This document shows positions 25,779 to 33,335 of a DNA stretch of 64,000 nt, in pieces; the first letter of the stretch is position 1; each line of letters begins with the position of its first letter. Both the position numbers and the translations under genes were made by a program. Source of the stretch: Paenibacillus sp. 1781tsa1 (GTDB lineage: Bacteria; Bacillota; Bacilli; Paenibacillales; Paenibacillaceae); assembly GCF_024159265.1 (NCBI RefSeq), contig NZ_JAMYWY010000001.1, forward strand, positions 5,084,001-5,148,000, given 5' to 3'. The notes beneath the pieces were generated by a model. The model was given only the letters and a program-made list of their open reading frames with translations, was not told the DNA's origin and did not search any database.

Positions 25779-25859
25779 AATCCCCTCGAGGTCTACAAGG
25801 AGTATGAGCTTCACGTTTGATAACGTGATCTCTGCTTCTTGTAGACCTGAGGGGATTTT
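25779..25859 (+). terminator. Exceptionally long terminator-like hairpin
   Basis: AATCCCCTC plus AGGTCTACAAG pairs perfectly with CTTGTAGACCT plus GAGGGGATT, 20 bp with one bulged G. The apical part contains a second perfect stem, TCACGTT/AACGTGA around TGAT. It ends in TTTTG. It is far longer than an ordinary terminator and may be a processed structured RNA. Confidence 0.75.
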
Positions 25860-26009
25860 GTCATTTGGTGCGGGACCAGATATTCATTGGATGATGCTAT
25901 TTGTGTTGTGCCTTGCCTTCCAGGGTCCGAAAAACCATTATCGATGAACATCAGTTATCAGTTCAACGGAATTCTAAGCTGGTAGCTAAATGTTGCCAAG
26001 TGATAGCCA

Positions 26010-26036
26010 AAAGCCTGCTCGGGGGAGCAGGCTTCC
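26010..26036 (-). terminator. Terminator of the siderophore permease gene
   Basis: AAGCCTGCT and AGCAGGCTT flank a CGGGGG-rich loop, followed by TTTGG on the minus strand, 12 bp after the permease stop. The 150 bp between this and the long hairpin show no gene. Confidence 0.8.
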
Positions 26037-26047
26037 GGTTTCAACAT

Positions 26048-28096
26048 TTATACAGACTTGCGCCAGTTAGAACGATACATGAGATACAGGAAATACGGTG
26101 TTCCAATGATCGCAATGAGTATGCCTGATGGAATCTCTGTCGGTGCCATGACGGTTCTGCCGATAGTATCGGCGAGCACCAGCATGACTGCACCCGCTAA
26201 TGCGGATAGGAACATGGATCGTCTTAACTTATTTCCTGTCAGTAACCGAACCATATGGGGTGCAATCAAACCAATAAAACCGACGGTTCCTACACAAGCA
26301 ACTGCACCTGCTGCAAGCAAAACACCAACTGCCATGGCTAATAATCGTGTACGGCGTACACCCAGACCAAGTCCGGATGCACTGTTATCGTCAAATACCA
26401 GCAGTTCGAATCTGCGTGCCAGCCACCAAGCTACCGGTACCAGAATCACCAAAAATAATCCGATAACCTTCACCTGATCCCAGGTACGAGCATAGGTACT
26501 GCCTGTCAGCCAGATATATCCACTGCTACCGTATACCGCACCTCGTACAATCAGGATTTGAATACCTGCTCCGGCAATGGCAGACATCGCGATCCCCAGC
26601 AACACCACTGCAGACGGGTTCAGCCCTTTCTTCCAGGCAAGTGAGAACACAACCACTGCGGCAATGGCGGCACCGATGATTGCTGCAATCGGCAGCAAGT
26701 AACTCGGAAGACCCGGCCATAAAATAATGACCATCATCGCTCCGAGACCTGCACCAGAGGAGACACCCACAATTGAAGCATCCGCCAGCGGGTTACGAAC
26801 CGCCATTTGAATCAGCACACCGCTAATGGCCAGTGCTGCACCCGCTCCAGCGGCAACAAGGGTACGCGGAATCCGAAGCTGAACCAAGGCGGAGAACAGT
26901 CCATCCGACTGGAACAGACTCGGCAACAGGTCAGCCAGTGGAATCCGCATCCCGCCAAACATTGTACTGAGCAAGATAAGTCCGACGGTAATGATCGAAA
27001 ATAAGACGGCCACGGGGCCGAATGCAAAGCGACGTGAAGTTGCTCCCGTGCTCATTGATGTGGACATGCCTGATCCATTCGCAGCCTTCATTCGTTCGAG
27101 CACAAGCCAGATGAGCCATGGTGCACCAATGATCGCCATAACAGCACCTGTTGGCAACTCCATACTGGAGTTATGCACCATCTTGGCAAGGACGTCTGCC
27201 CCAACAAGGAGCGCTGCTCCCCATATAAACACACCGGGTAACAGTAATCGGTTAGAACGTACACCACTCAATCGTACCAGATGGGGTGCTACCAATCCCA
27301 CGAAGCCAATCGGTCCAATCACACTGACGATGACTGCAGCCAGCAATACGGCGAGAATTAAACCACCCGTACGAGCCAAACCAACCTTTTGCCCCAAAGA
27401 AGAAGCCGTTGATTCATCCAGCTCCAGCATATCCCACTGTCTGGACAAGAGTAACGCTAGGAGGAGGATGCCAATTACCCAAGGCCACGCATAAGACACA
27501 CCACTCCAGTCATTCTGGACAAGTGTTCCAGAGCCCCAGAGAAATAACCCTTGTGTCTCCATGGAGAAAAATATATGTAATGCACTTGTAAATGAACCGA
27601 GCACCATCGATACAATCATACCTGACAATGCCAGTCGAACCGGGCTTGATGTTCGTCCGCCGCCCATGAAATAAGCTGCAAACGCTGCCAGTAAACCACC
27701 AAGAGCTGCGAAAAGAAACGGAGACTGACTTAACAAACCCGGAAAAGCGATAGCTCCCAACACCACCACAAAGTACGCTCCTGCATTAATGCCCAGCGTA
27801 TCCGAAGCAGCCAGTGGATTACGAGTAATCGTCTGAAGCAAAGCACCTGCAACAGCCAGTGCACCGCCTGCAAGAATACCAATCACCGTACGCGGCATCC
27901 GCAAATCCCAGACCATATTATGCTCTAATGAATCCTGTCTGCCTGTGAGCGAGTCCCAAACGACATGCAAAGGAATGGATGCCTCTCCATAAATTAGACT
28001 TACAAAAAAAAGCACGATGAGAGCGGTTAAACCGCCCCCATATATGCTTATTGTGCGCCAATTCATCGTTGGCTTGGATCTTTGAACCGAACTCAT
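26048..28096 (-). CDS. Ferri-siderophore ABC permease, two fused FecCD domains (FhuB-type)
   Basis: A 682-residue polytopic protein made of two homologous FecCD halves (about 20-335 and 350-680). Each carries the family signatures MPRT(V/L)-(I/V)A-G-A-LA-(I/V)SG with LLQ or LIQ, RNPLA, and the cytoplasmic ATPase-coupling segment ending GFIGL(V/I)APH-(M/L)VRL. Fusion of both permease subunits in one chain is the FhuB arrangement; Bacillus systems normally use two proteins. The ATG overlaps the stop of the upstream lipoprotein gene (ATGA at 28093-28096), so translation is coupled. No ATPase gene follows, so an FhuC/YusV-like ATPase must be supplied in trans. Confidence 0.93.
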   Translation of the reverse strand: MSSVQRSKPTMNWRTISIYGGGLTALIVLFFVSLIYGEASIPLHVVWDSLTGRQDSLEHNMVWDLRMPRTVIGILAGGALAVAGALLQTITRNPLAASDTLGINAGAYFVVVLGAIAFPGLLSQSPFLFAALGGLLAAFAAYFMGGGRTSSPVRLALSGMIVSMVLGSFTSALHIFFSMETQGLFLWGSGTLVQNDWSGVSYAWPWVIGILLLALLLSRQWDMLELDESTASSLGQKVGLARTGGLILAVLLAAVIVSVIGPIGFVGLVAPHLVRLSGVRSNRLLLPGVFIWGAALLVGADVLAKMVHNSSMELPTGAVMAIIGAPWLIWLVLERMKAANGSGMSTSMSTGATSRRFAFGPVAVLFSIITVGLILLSTMFGGMRIPLADLLPSLFQSDGLFSALVQLRIPRTLVAAGAGAALAISGVLIQMAVRNPLADASIVGVSSGAGLGAMMVIILWPGLPSYLLPIAAIIGAAIAAVVVFSLAWKKGLNPSAVVLLGIAMSAIAGAGIQILIVRGAVYGSSGYIWLTGSTYARTWDQVKVIGLFLVILVPVAWWLARRFELLVFDDNSASGLGLGVRRTRLLAMAVGVLLAAGAVACVGTVGFIGLIAPHMVRLLTGNKLRRSMFLSALAGAVMLVLADTIGRTVMAPTEIPSGILIAIIGTPYFLYLMYRSNWRKSV

Positions 28097-29094
28097 TTGG
28101 TAATCGCCTCAACAACACCGTCAACCAATACTTTGGAGGAGATCGGTCCACCAAAAGTCCATGTGGTGCTGGCCAGTTGATAGGTGCGTTTGTCCTTCAC
28201 GAAGTTCAGTCCGTTCCAAACCGAGTTATCTTTCATGGCTGTGCCAAAAACGTCATCGTCTGGTTGAGTGATATAAATGAAGTTACTGTCCTTAACAGCC
28301 GTCAACGACTCAATTCCTACTGTCGAGAAGCCGTAGTTTTCCAGTTTGTCCGGCTTCCAATCGTTCACCAGACCAATTTTGTCCAATGTACCGATAACAA
28401 CCGAATTATCCGTAAACATACGCAGGCTGACTGCATTTTGATACGTGAATGCTTGTGTCAGTGCAAAGTTGAAGTTCTCTTTACCCGCAGCAGCCAGTTT
28501 TTCTTTGGCTTCCACATAGTGCTGATCGAGATCACTAAGAACTTGCTTAGCCTTGTCTTCTTTACCAAGAGCTGTTGCAATGGTATTAAAGATCTCTGTC
28601 ATTTTGTCATAATTATAGCCATCGCCATCATACGGATCGAATTCAATGGTTGGTGCAATAGCATTAAGCTGATCGTAGACCGCATTATTATTATCTGCGT
28701 TAGCAATGATCAGATCCGGCTTCAATGCAGCAATAGCTTCCAGATTCGGCTCACCACGTGTTCCGATATCCGTTACACTGTCATCCAGTGCTGCTTCGGA
28801 TGTTACCCACACTTTATAGTTAGCGTTATCTGCATTACCTACTGGCTGAACCCCCAGGGCAACAACATCTTCCGTATATGTCCATTCAAGTGTAACGACA
28901 CGTTCTGCTGGCTTGTCCAGCTTAAGCTCTCCACGTTTATGCTTCACGGTAACAGGACCTGCTGTTTCTTCAGCGGGAGCACTGCCCGAATTAGTACCTT
29001 GACTTGTGTCTGTTGTAGTCGTGGTTTTACCACAACCCGCCAAAACCAGCACAAATGCCAGCATGATCAACAGTGCGTTTAACCCTTTTTTCAT
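28093..29094 (-). CDS. Iron-siderophore ABC transporter substrate-binding lipoprotein
   Basis: A 333-residue lipoprotein with lipobox LVLAGC (Cys21), a Thr/Ser-rich linker, then a FecB-type binding domain (RVVTLEWTYTEDVVALGVQPVG; EAIAALKPDLIIAN; a C-terminal WTFGGPISSKVLVD). The EWTY and ALGVQPVG segment is typical of the FhuD/YfiY-like group binding hydroxamate or citrate-type siderophores; exact ligand unknown. First gene of a two-gene operon with the fused permease, to which it is translationally coupled. A clear Fur box lies about 35-50 bp upstream of the ATG. Confidence 0.93.
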   Translation of the reverse strand: MKKGLNALLIMLAFVLVLAGCGKTTTTTDTSQGTNSGSAPAEETAGPVTVKHKRGELKLDKPAERVVTLEWTYTEDVVALGVQPVGNADNANYKVWVTSEAALDDSVTDIGTRGEPNLEAIAALKPDLIIANADNNNAVYDQLNAIAPTIEFDPYDGDGYNYDKMTEIFNTIATALGKEDKAKQVLSDLDQHYVEAKEKLAAAGKENFNFALTQAFTYQNAVSLRMFTDNSVVIGTLDKIGLVNDWKPDKLENYGFSTVGIESLTAVKDSNFIYITQPDDDVFGTAMKDNSVWNGLNFVKDKRTYQLASTTWTFGGPISSKVLVDGVVEAITK

Positions 29095-29127
29095 ATCTTG
29101 ATCTCCCCTGTTTGTATGTATTTATAT

Positions 29128-29146
29128 GATAACAATTATCATTATC
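29128..29146. promoter_or_regulatory. Fur box of the lipoprotein-permease operon
   Basis: GATAACAATTATCATTATC matches 16 of 19 positions of the Fur consensus. Confidence 0.85.
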
Positions 29147-29215
29147 ACTATTGGATTATGCCGTAGGAATGAATTTTTGTCAATGAAAAGTACCTTATTT
29201 CAACTCTTTTATGAA

Positions 29216-29262
29216 ATAAAAAAAGGAAAAGGATAGCTCAACGGCCATCCTTCCCCTTCTAT
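29216..29262 (-). terminator. Terminator of the CueP-like gene
   Basis: On the minus strand AAGGATGGC pairs with GCTATCCTT (one G-T pair), flanked by further pairing and a run of seven T. Confidence 0.85.
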
Positions 29263-29278
29263 TGCTTGTCTGTCTGCA

Positions 29279-29821
29279 TTAACTCAACTGCATCGTAGTG
29301 ATGCACGTATTATCATTTTCGTATGTAGACAATTGCGTTTCTGCAACCTTTCCATCTCGAACAATCCGAATCAGATAGGTTCTGTCTCGTGGCACCCAAA
29401 AGTCCATAAATCCGTTCGCACCAGATTTAATCACTTCATCTTTCATAAACGTGTTGCCTTGAGAATCGTGAATGGTAACGCTGAATTCCTTATTGCTCAT
29501 TTCCCCCTGACAACCAGTCAAGCTATGAATTGCACAGGGATGGGTCTGGTCCACGTAGGGTGCAATGGACAGGAAAAATTCTTTTTCAGGCAAATCATAT
29601 GTAGTCGTATGTTTATCTTGATCGGTGACGATTAACTGTTTGGCATTAATGGAGGCAGATTCCGGTGTCTTTTTTCCTGTACTGATATCTTCCACCAATT
29701 TTCTGATATTGGGCGCATTGGCTGTACCTGCCTCTTCCTTGCCCGTATTATTTGCAAACAGGTAGGTTCCGATTACAATGACAATTGCAACACTTGCAAT
29801 GATCCACATTTGTTTTTTCAT
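29279..29821 (-). CDS. cueP: CueP-family copper-binding protein, membrane anchored
   Basis: A 180-residue protein with an N-terminal membrane anchor (residues about 6-23) and an extracellular CueP domain. The three metal-ligand cysteines are in HPCAIHSLTGCQGE (C96 and C104) and NTCITTMQL (C173), close to the positions known from Salmonella CueP (96, 104, 172). CueP binds copper outside the cytoplasm and reduces Cu(II) or donates copper to superoxide dismutase. The ATG at 29821 is preferred to an earlier in-frame start because GAGGAG is just upstream. No copper exporter or CueR-type regulator is adjacent; the neighbour upstream is a structured intergenic element. Confidence 0.88.
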   Translation of the reverse strand: MKKQMWIIASVAIVIVIGTYLFANNTGKEEAGTANAPNIRKLVEDISTGKKTPESASINAKQLIVTDQDKHTTTYDLPEKEFFLSIAPYVDQTHPCAIHSLTGCQGEMSNKEFSVTIHDSQGNTFMKDEVIKSGANGFMDFWVPRDRTYLIRIVRDGKVAETQLSTYENDNTCITTMQLS

Positions 29822-29958
29822 CTGGAGTCCATCTCCTCGTCCGTTTTTATTAAGTATAATGGAGAACAAAGCAATATGGACTGATACAACAAACAATTCA
29901 CCAGATTATCACATTATTGGTACAGATCTTTTCGCATCATAGTTGATTGGTTCGAATG

Positions 29959-30036
29959 GTAGGCAAGACTCTGGAAACGCAGAGAGCAGCGGTGAAGTCT
30001 ATGCACTTCATCGTTCCGCCACTCTCCAGTGCCTAC
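29959..30036. ncRNA. Structured intergenic element, rod-like multi-stem hairpin
   Basis: Nested complementary arms: GTAGGCA/TGCCTAC outside, then GAGAG/CTCTC, GCGG/CCGC and TGAAGT/ACTTCA around a CTATGC loop, plus a side hairpin CTCTG/CAGAG. It has no T-tail on either strand. It lies between the collagen-like gene (30135) and the CueP-like gene (starts 29821), both on the minus strand, so it may be a leader element of the latter. I do not recognise a known riboswitch. Confidence 0.5.
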
Positions 30037-30134
30037 TAGTTCAGACTATCTTTTTGAATAAATAGACTTATTGACTGGATAAAACACATAAACTTTTATT
30101 TTTATGCTGACATACACTATATTGAGAATCGGAA

Positions 30135-30923
30135 TTAAGGAGTCAGTTTTAGAATGGTCATAGTGGTATTTAGATTGTTATGCAACTGTGCAGGAGTTGC
30201 ATTCGCATTTACCAGCTGGATCGTCGTCGGAACCGTTGTTACCGTAACAATAACTTCAGCAGATATAGGTCCTCCTCCATTACCTGTGAAAGGCACAGGT
30301 GTTATGGGCGTTCCATTTACTGTGAGGTTGAAATCTGCATCGCCCTGATTATGAATGCTAAAAGAGATCAAGTAACTTCCTGTTTCATTGATTGTTATCG
30401 TGGAGGACGGCGGCACGAATGTGAATGCACCTCCAACATTAGCCAAAACCCCGGTTAAAGTTATGGGTGAGTTGCCAGGTACTGTGTCTGTACCTGTGCC
30501 AGGATCTGCTCGGAAAACACTTAGGAAATCGGATATTCCAGCCCCAACTGGACCGGCCGGACCTGTTGCTCCTGTTGCTCCTGCTGGACCTACTGGGCCT
30601 ACTGGACCCACTGCTCCGAGCGCGCCGGCTGGCCCGACTGGCCCTTGTATACCTGGAATCCCTTGCAGTCCTTGTGGTCCCGGTATCCCTTGAGCACCGG
30701 TCGCTCCTCTGAGACCTATCGGTCCTTGTGGTCCCGGTATCCCTTGAGCGCCAGTTGCCCCTTTTGGACCTATCGGTCCTATTGGTCCAGGAGTTCCTTG
30801 AGCGCCTTGCGGTGCATTAACGACAACCTTAGGTCTAACCTTTACCACCTTAACCTTAACACGACAATGCATGCTTTGTTTAAATTTACGTCTACAAATG
30901 CGTTTTCCATGACGATTTAACAA
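30135..30923 (-). CDS. Collagen-like protein with BclA-type C-terminal domain
   Basis: A 262-residue protein: a short, strongly basic N-terminus (RHGKRICRRKFKQ, VKVKVVKVRPKVVV), about 30 Gly-X-Y triplets of the proline-rich kind (GPIGPIGPKGATGAQG), then a jelly-roll-like C-terminal domain (FTFVPPSSTITINETGSYLISFS, LTVNGTPI) as in Bacillus BclA/exosporium and C1q-TNF folds. It probably forms a trimeric filament on the spore surface. The TTG at 30923 is taken as start because GGAGGTGA lies 5 nt before it; ATGs further upstream have no such site. A CATAGTCTA element on the minus strand at 30988-30980 resembles sigma-E/K -10 sequences. Confidence 0.85.
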   Translation of the reverse strand: MLNRHGKRICRRKFKQSMHCRVKVKVVKVRPKVVVNAPQGAQGTPGPIGPIGPKGATGAQGIPGPQGPIGLRGATGAQGIPGPQGLQGIPGIQGPVGPAGALGAVGPVGPVGPAGATGATGPAGPVGAGISDFLSVFRADPGTGTDTVPGNSPITLTGVLANVGGAFTFVPPSSTITINETGSYLISFSIHNQGDADFNLTVNGTPITPVPFTGNGGGPISAEVIVTVTTVPTTIQLVNANATPAQLHNNLNTTMTILKLTP

Positions 30924-31092
30924 TGAACTCACCTCCGTGATATTTCTCCCCATACTATGTGTATCCATCACGAGGGGCATAGACTATGAACTATAAATTA
31001 GAAAATTTTAGTGCCCATAAAGAGAAAATTGGTCTATGAATCCAGTCTATAACATGAATGTATAGACCCATTTTCAATATAAAATGCAGATA

Positions 31093-31140
31093 AAAAAGCC
31101 AGTCGAACACGAGATATTCTCGATGTTTGACTGGCTTTTG
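31093..31140. terminator. Bidirectional terminator after the flavin reductase gene
   Basis: AAAAAGCCAGTC with AACA, GAG arms pairs with CTC, TGTT and GACTGGCTTTT. T-rich on both strands. Confidence 0.85.
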
Positions 31141-31175
31141 CTATGCTTATCCCTTTCACACAGGTTCTTCTTATT

Positions 31176-32216
31176 TTACAATAGTGCTTTGTTTTTTTCA
31201 TAGAACCGGGCATTGTGAGAAGATACACCTGCCATATCGGAAGCAGCAGGCTCCAGATACATCTTGGCACTGTTAACCGCGAGTACCGCATCGTTAAATG
31301 CACCAGCAATTAGCCTGACTTTGCTTCCATAGGTGATGAAATCACCTGCTCCGAATATGCCTGGAATGTTGGTACGCATACGCTGATCAACAGATACGCC
31401 ATAGTCTTCCCTTGCCAGTCCCCATTGCACGAGGTTACCAAAATCACGATCATACCCATGGCTTACAACAACTTCATCCACCTCAACAGGTATGATCTCA
31501 CCGGTTTCGACATGGACCAACTCGACACGTTCGATTTGGTCACCTGTACCGTATAAGCGAGAGATGTTATATGGTGTCATGACTGTGGATTGAGCTTTCA
31601 TCTGGGCAACAGGTGACTCGTGTCCGGTAAATTCATGGCGCCTGTGTACTACCGTAACTTCACTTGCGATCTTGCCCATTTCATTCGCCCAGTCGACTGC
31701 GGAATCGCCGCCACCCGAGATCAGAACACGCTTCCCGGCAAATCGGGATAGATCAGTTACGGTATAGTGCAGATTCGTCAGCTCATACCGATTGGCACCC
31801 TCGACATCCAGCTTTTGCACCTGAGTCATGCCTCTGCCCGCACATAACAGGATGGTACGTGTGTAATGACGCTCGCCTGTTTTGGAAATGAGTACAAATA
31901 CACCATCCTCATGTCGTTCAAGCTCGGCTATTTCCTGCCCAAACACAATCGTTGGATCGAACGTTCTCGCTTGTCTTTCCAGTGAATCAATCAGCTTCTC
32001 GCAGCGTATCGGATCGACCCCGCCCACATCCCAGATCAGCTTCTCCGGGTACGTACGCATGAATCCACCCAGCTCCTGCTTGGCTTCAATGATCTTGGTA
32101 CGCATGGCTCTCATGCCACTATAAAAGGAGGCATACATTCCAGCAGGTCCCCCGCCAACGATGGTAATATCATAAATATCCAGTTGATTCGCTGTAGTCA
32201 TTTTTGCTGTACTCAT
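31176..32216 (-). CDS. NAD(P)/FAD oxidoreductase, ferredoxin-NADP reductase type 2 (YcgT/YumC-like)
   Basis: A 346-residue thioredoxin-reductase-like flavoprotein. FAD-binding GGGPAGMYASFYSGMR is at about residues 21-36, the NADPH-binding ISGGGDSAVDWA near 166, and the second FAD site GIFGAGDF near 293. The CxxC redox pair of true thioredoxin reductases is absent, which places it with type 2 ferredoxin-NADP reductases such as YumC and the iron-regulated YcgT. Its ATG follows the stop of the siderophore lipoprotein gene with no gap, so both are expressed from the same Fur-controlled promoter. This suggests it supplies electrons to release iron from the imported siderophore, possibly through a ferredoxin. 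Confidence 0.9.
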   Translation of the reverse strand: MSTAKMTTANQLDIYDITIVGGGPAGMYASFYSGMRAMRTKIIEAKQELGGFMRTYPEKLIWDVGGVDPIRCEKLIDSLERQARTFDPTIVFGQEIAELERHEDGVFVLISKTGERHYTRTILLCAGRGMTQVQKLDVEGANRYELTNLHYTVTDLSRFAGKRVLISGGGDSAVDWANEMGKIASEVTVVHRRHEFTGHESPVAQMKAQSTVMTPYNISRLYGTGDQIERVELVHVETGEIIPVEVDEVVVSHGYDRDFGNLVQWGLAREDYGVSVDQRMRTNIPGIFGAGDFITYGSKVRLIAGAFNDAVLAVNSAKMYLEPAASDMAGVSSHNARFYEKNKALL

Positions 32217-33233
32217 CTATGGCACCAACTTTTCAACAACATAGTCCATCAGTTTTACAGAGCCTATCGGACCCACACCGGATACGAATTGACTTGTCTT
32301 CAATGGAAAGACATGATCATTCTTCACAGCCTCCAGATTCGACCACACCTGGCTTGCTTTTAGATCTTCCATAGATTTCTTCGTGTCATAACCTACGAGG
32401 GTTCTGTCTTCAAGAAAAATATAATCCGGATTCATCTCAGGCAAGAATTCCAGTGAGAACTGGCTAAACCAATCTGTAGAATCTTTAATAGCTTCAGGAC
32501 TATTCAGACCCAGGATGTCATAGAAGAAAACACTGCTGCTTCCTCCTTTAGGACCCATGAAACGGTAACGATTGTGCTCCACCCGGAGAACCAATACGGT
32601 CTTGTCTCCCAGGGCTGCCGCAATTTTCTCTTTCGCTTGTGAGGCTTTCTCGTCGAATTCAGCCAGTATTTTGGCAGATTCTTCGGTTTTATCGAATATG
32701 GCAGCCAACTTCGGCATGGCACGTTTCATTTCACTGTTGGCATCCAGTGCCACCGTTGGAGCAATTTTGGATAACTCGTCATATACGCCCTGTTCCATAC
32801 CTTCACCAGCTGTAAGAATCATATCCGGTGACAACGCCAGCAACTGCTCATAGTTATATTGGTATTGCTCCACTTCGATGACCTGAACGCCATGTTCTTT
32901 AAAATAAGCAGGACGGTATTCCGCTTCAACTTCGGGAGTTAACAAAACCATTTGGGGTGTAACCCCCATCTCAATCAGATACTCGGCATAGATCGAATCA
33001 AACACAATTAAATTTTGAGGATTGGCAGGAATCGTAACTTCTCCAAACTGATCCTGAACCACTTTAGTTCCGCTCGCATCCTCTGCATCCTCTGTTGTAC
33101 TTGCTGCTCCTTCAGTTGTAGCACCAGCTGTTCCAGCTGTAGCGTTCTCTTCAGTAGTTCCACCGGAACATGCGGCCAGCATCATACAGACCATCAACAG
33201 CAGGATGGCTAACCCTTTCAATCTTCGTGACAT
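32217..33233 (-). CDS. Iron-siderophore substrate-binding lipoprotein (operon with flavin reductase)
   Basis: A 338-residue lipoprotein with lipobox MLAAC (Cys22), a long Ala/Thr/Glu linker, and a FecB-type binding domain (NPQNLIVFDSIYAEYLIEMGV; LLALSPDMILTAGEG; NPDYIFLEDR). Similar to the YhfQ-like group of Bacillus. Its binding domain is visibly related to the sensor part of the regulator encoded at 33336: EHGVQVIEV against AHGVEMLEV, VLRVEHNRYRF against LLRVEAFGYRY, NPDYIFLEDR against NPDYLFVEKR. The gene is directly joined to the reductase gene. A nearly perfect Fur box and an adjacent direct repeat lie upstream. No permease nearby. Confidence 0.92.
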   Translation of the reverse strand: MSRRLKGLAILLLMVCMMLAACSGGTTEENATAGTAGATTEGAASTTEDAEDASGTKVVQDQFGEVTIPANPQNLIVFDSIYAEYLIEMGVTPQMVLLTPEVEAEYRPAYFKEHGVQVIEVEQYQYNYEQLLALSPDMILTAGEGMEQGVYDELSKIAPTVALDANSEMKRAMPKLAAIFDKTEESAKILAEFDEKASQAKEKIAAALGDKTVLVLRVEHNRYRFMGPKGGSSSVFFYDILGLNSPEAIKDSTDWFSQFSLEFLPEMNPDYIFLEDRTLVGYDTKKSMEDLKASQVWSNLEAVKNDHVFPLKTSQFVSGVGPIGSVKLMDYVVEKLVP

Positions 33234-33259
33234 GATATACTTCGCCCCTTATGTATATT

Positions 33260-33278
33260 GATAATGATAATTATTATC
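33260..33278. promoter_or_regulatory. Fur box of the lipoprotein-reductase operon
   Basis: GATAATGATAATTATTATC differs from the 19-bp Fur consensus at one position only, the best match in the window. Confidence 0.92.
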
Positions 33279-33292
33279 AAATGGTATCAAAT
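33275..33292. promoter_or_regulatory. Direct repeat, candidate AraC-type activator site
   Basis: TATCAAAT occurs twice, 10 bp apart start to start, partly overlapping the Fur box. AraC regulators such as Btr bind direct repeats upstream of their target; the regulator gene is adjacent. Binding is inferred. Confidence 0.4.
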
Positions 33293-33335
33293 AAGAAGTG
33301 TCGCTTCCATAGCATATCGTGCGTATTCATTTGGA

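Noticed and set aside
26048..28096. Double-length permease as an assembly artefact joining two genes
   Set aside because: The frame is continuous, both halves are complete, and FhuB fusions are known.
28051..29082. A 343-codon plus-strand frame covering the siderophore lipoprotein gene
   Set aside because: Antisense shadow; the minus strand has lipobox, domain matches, Fur box and ribosome binding site.
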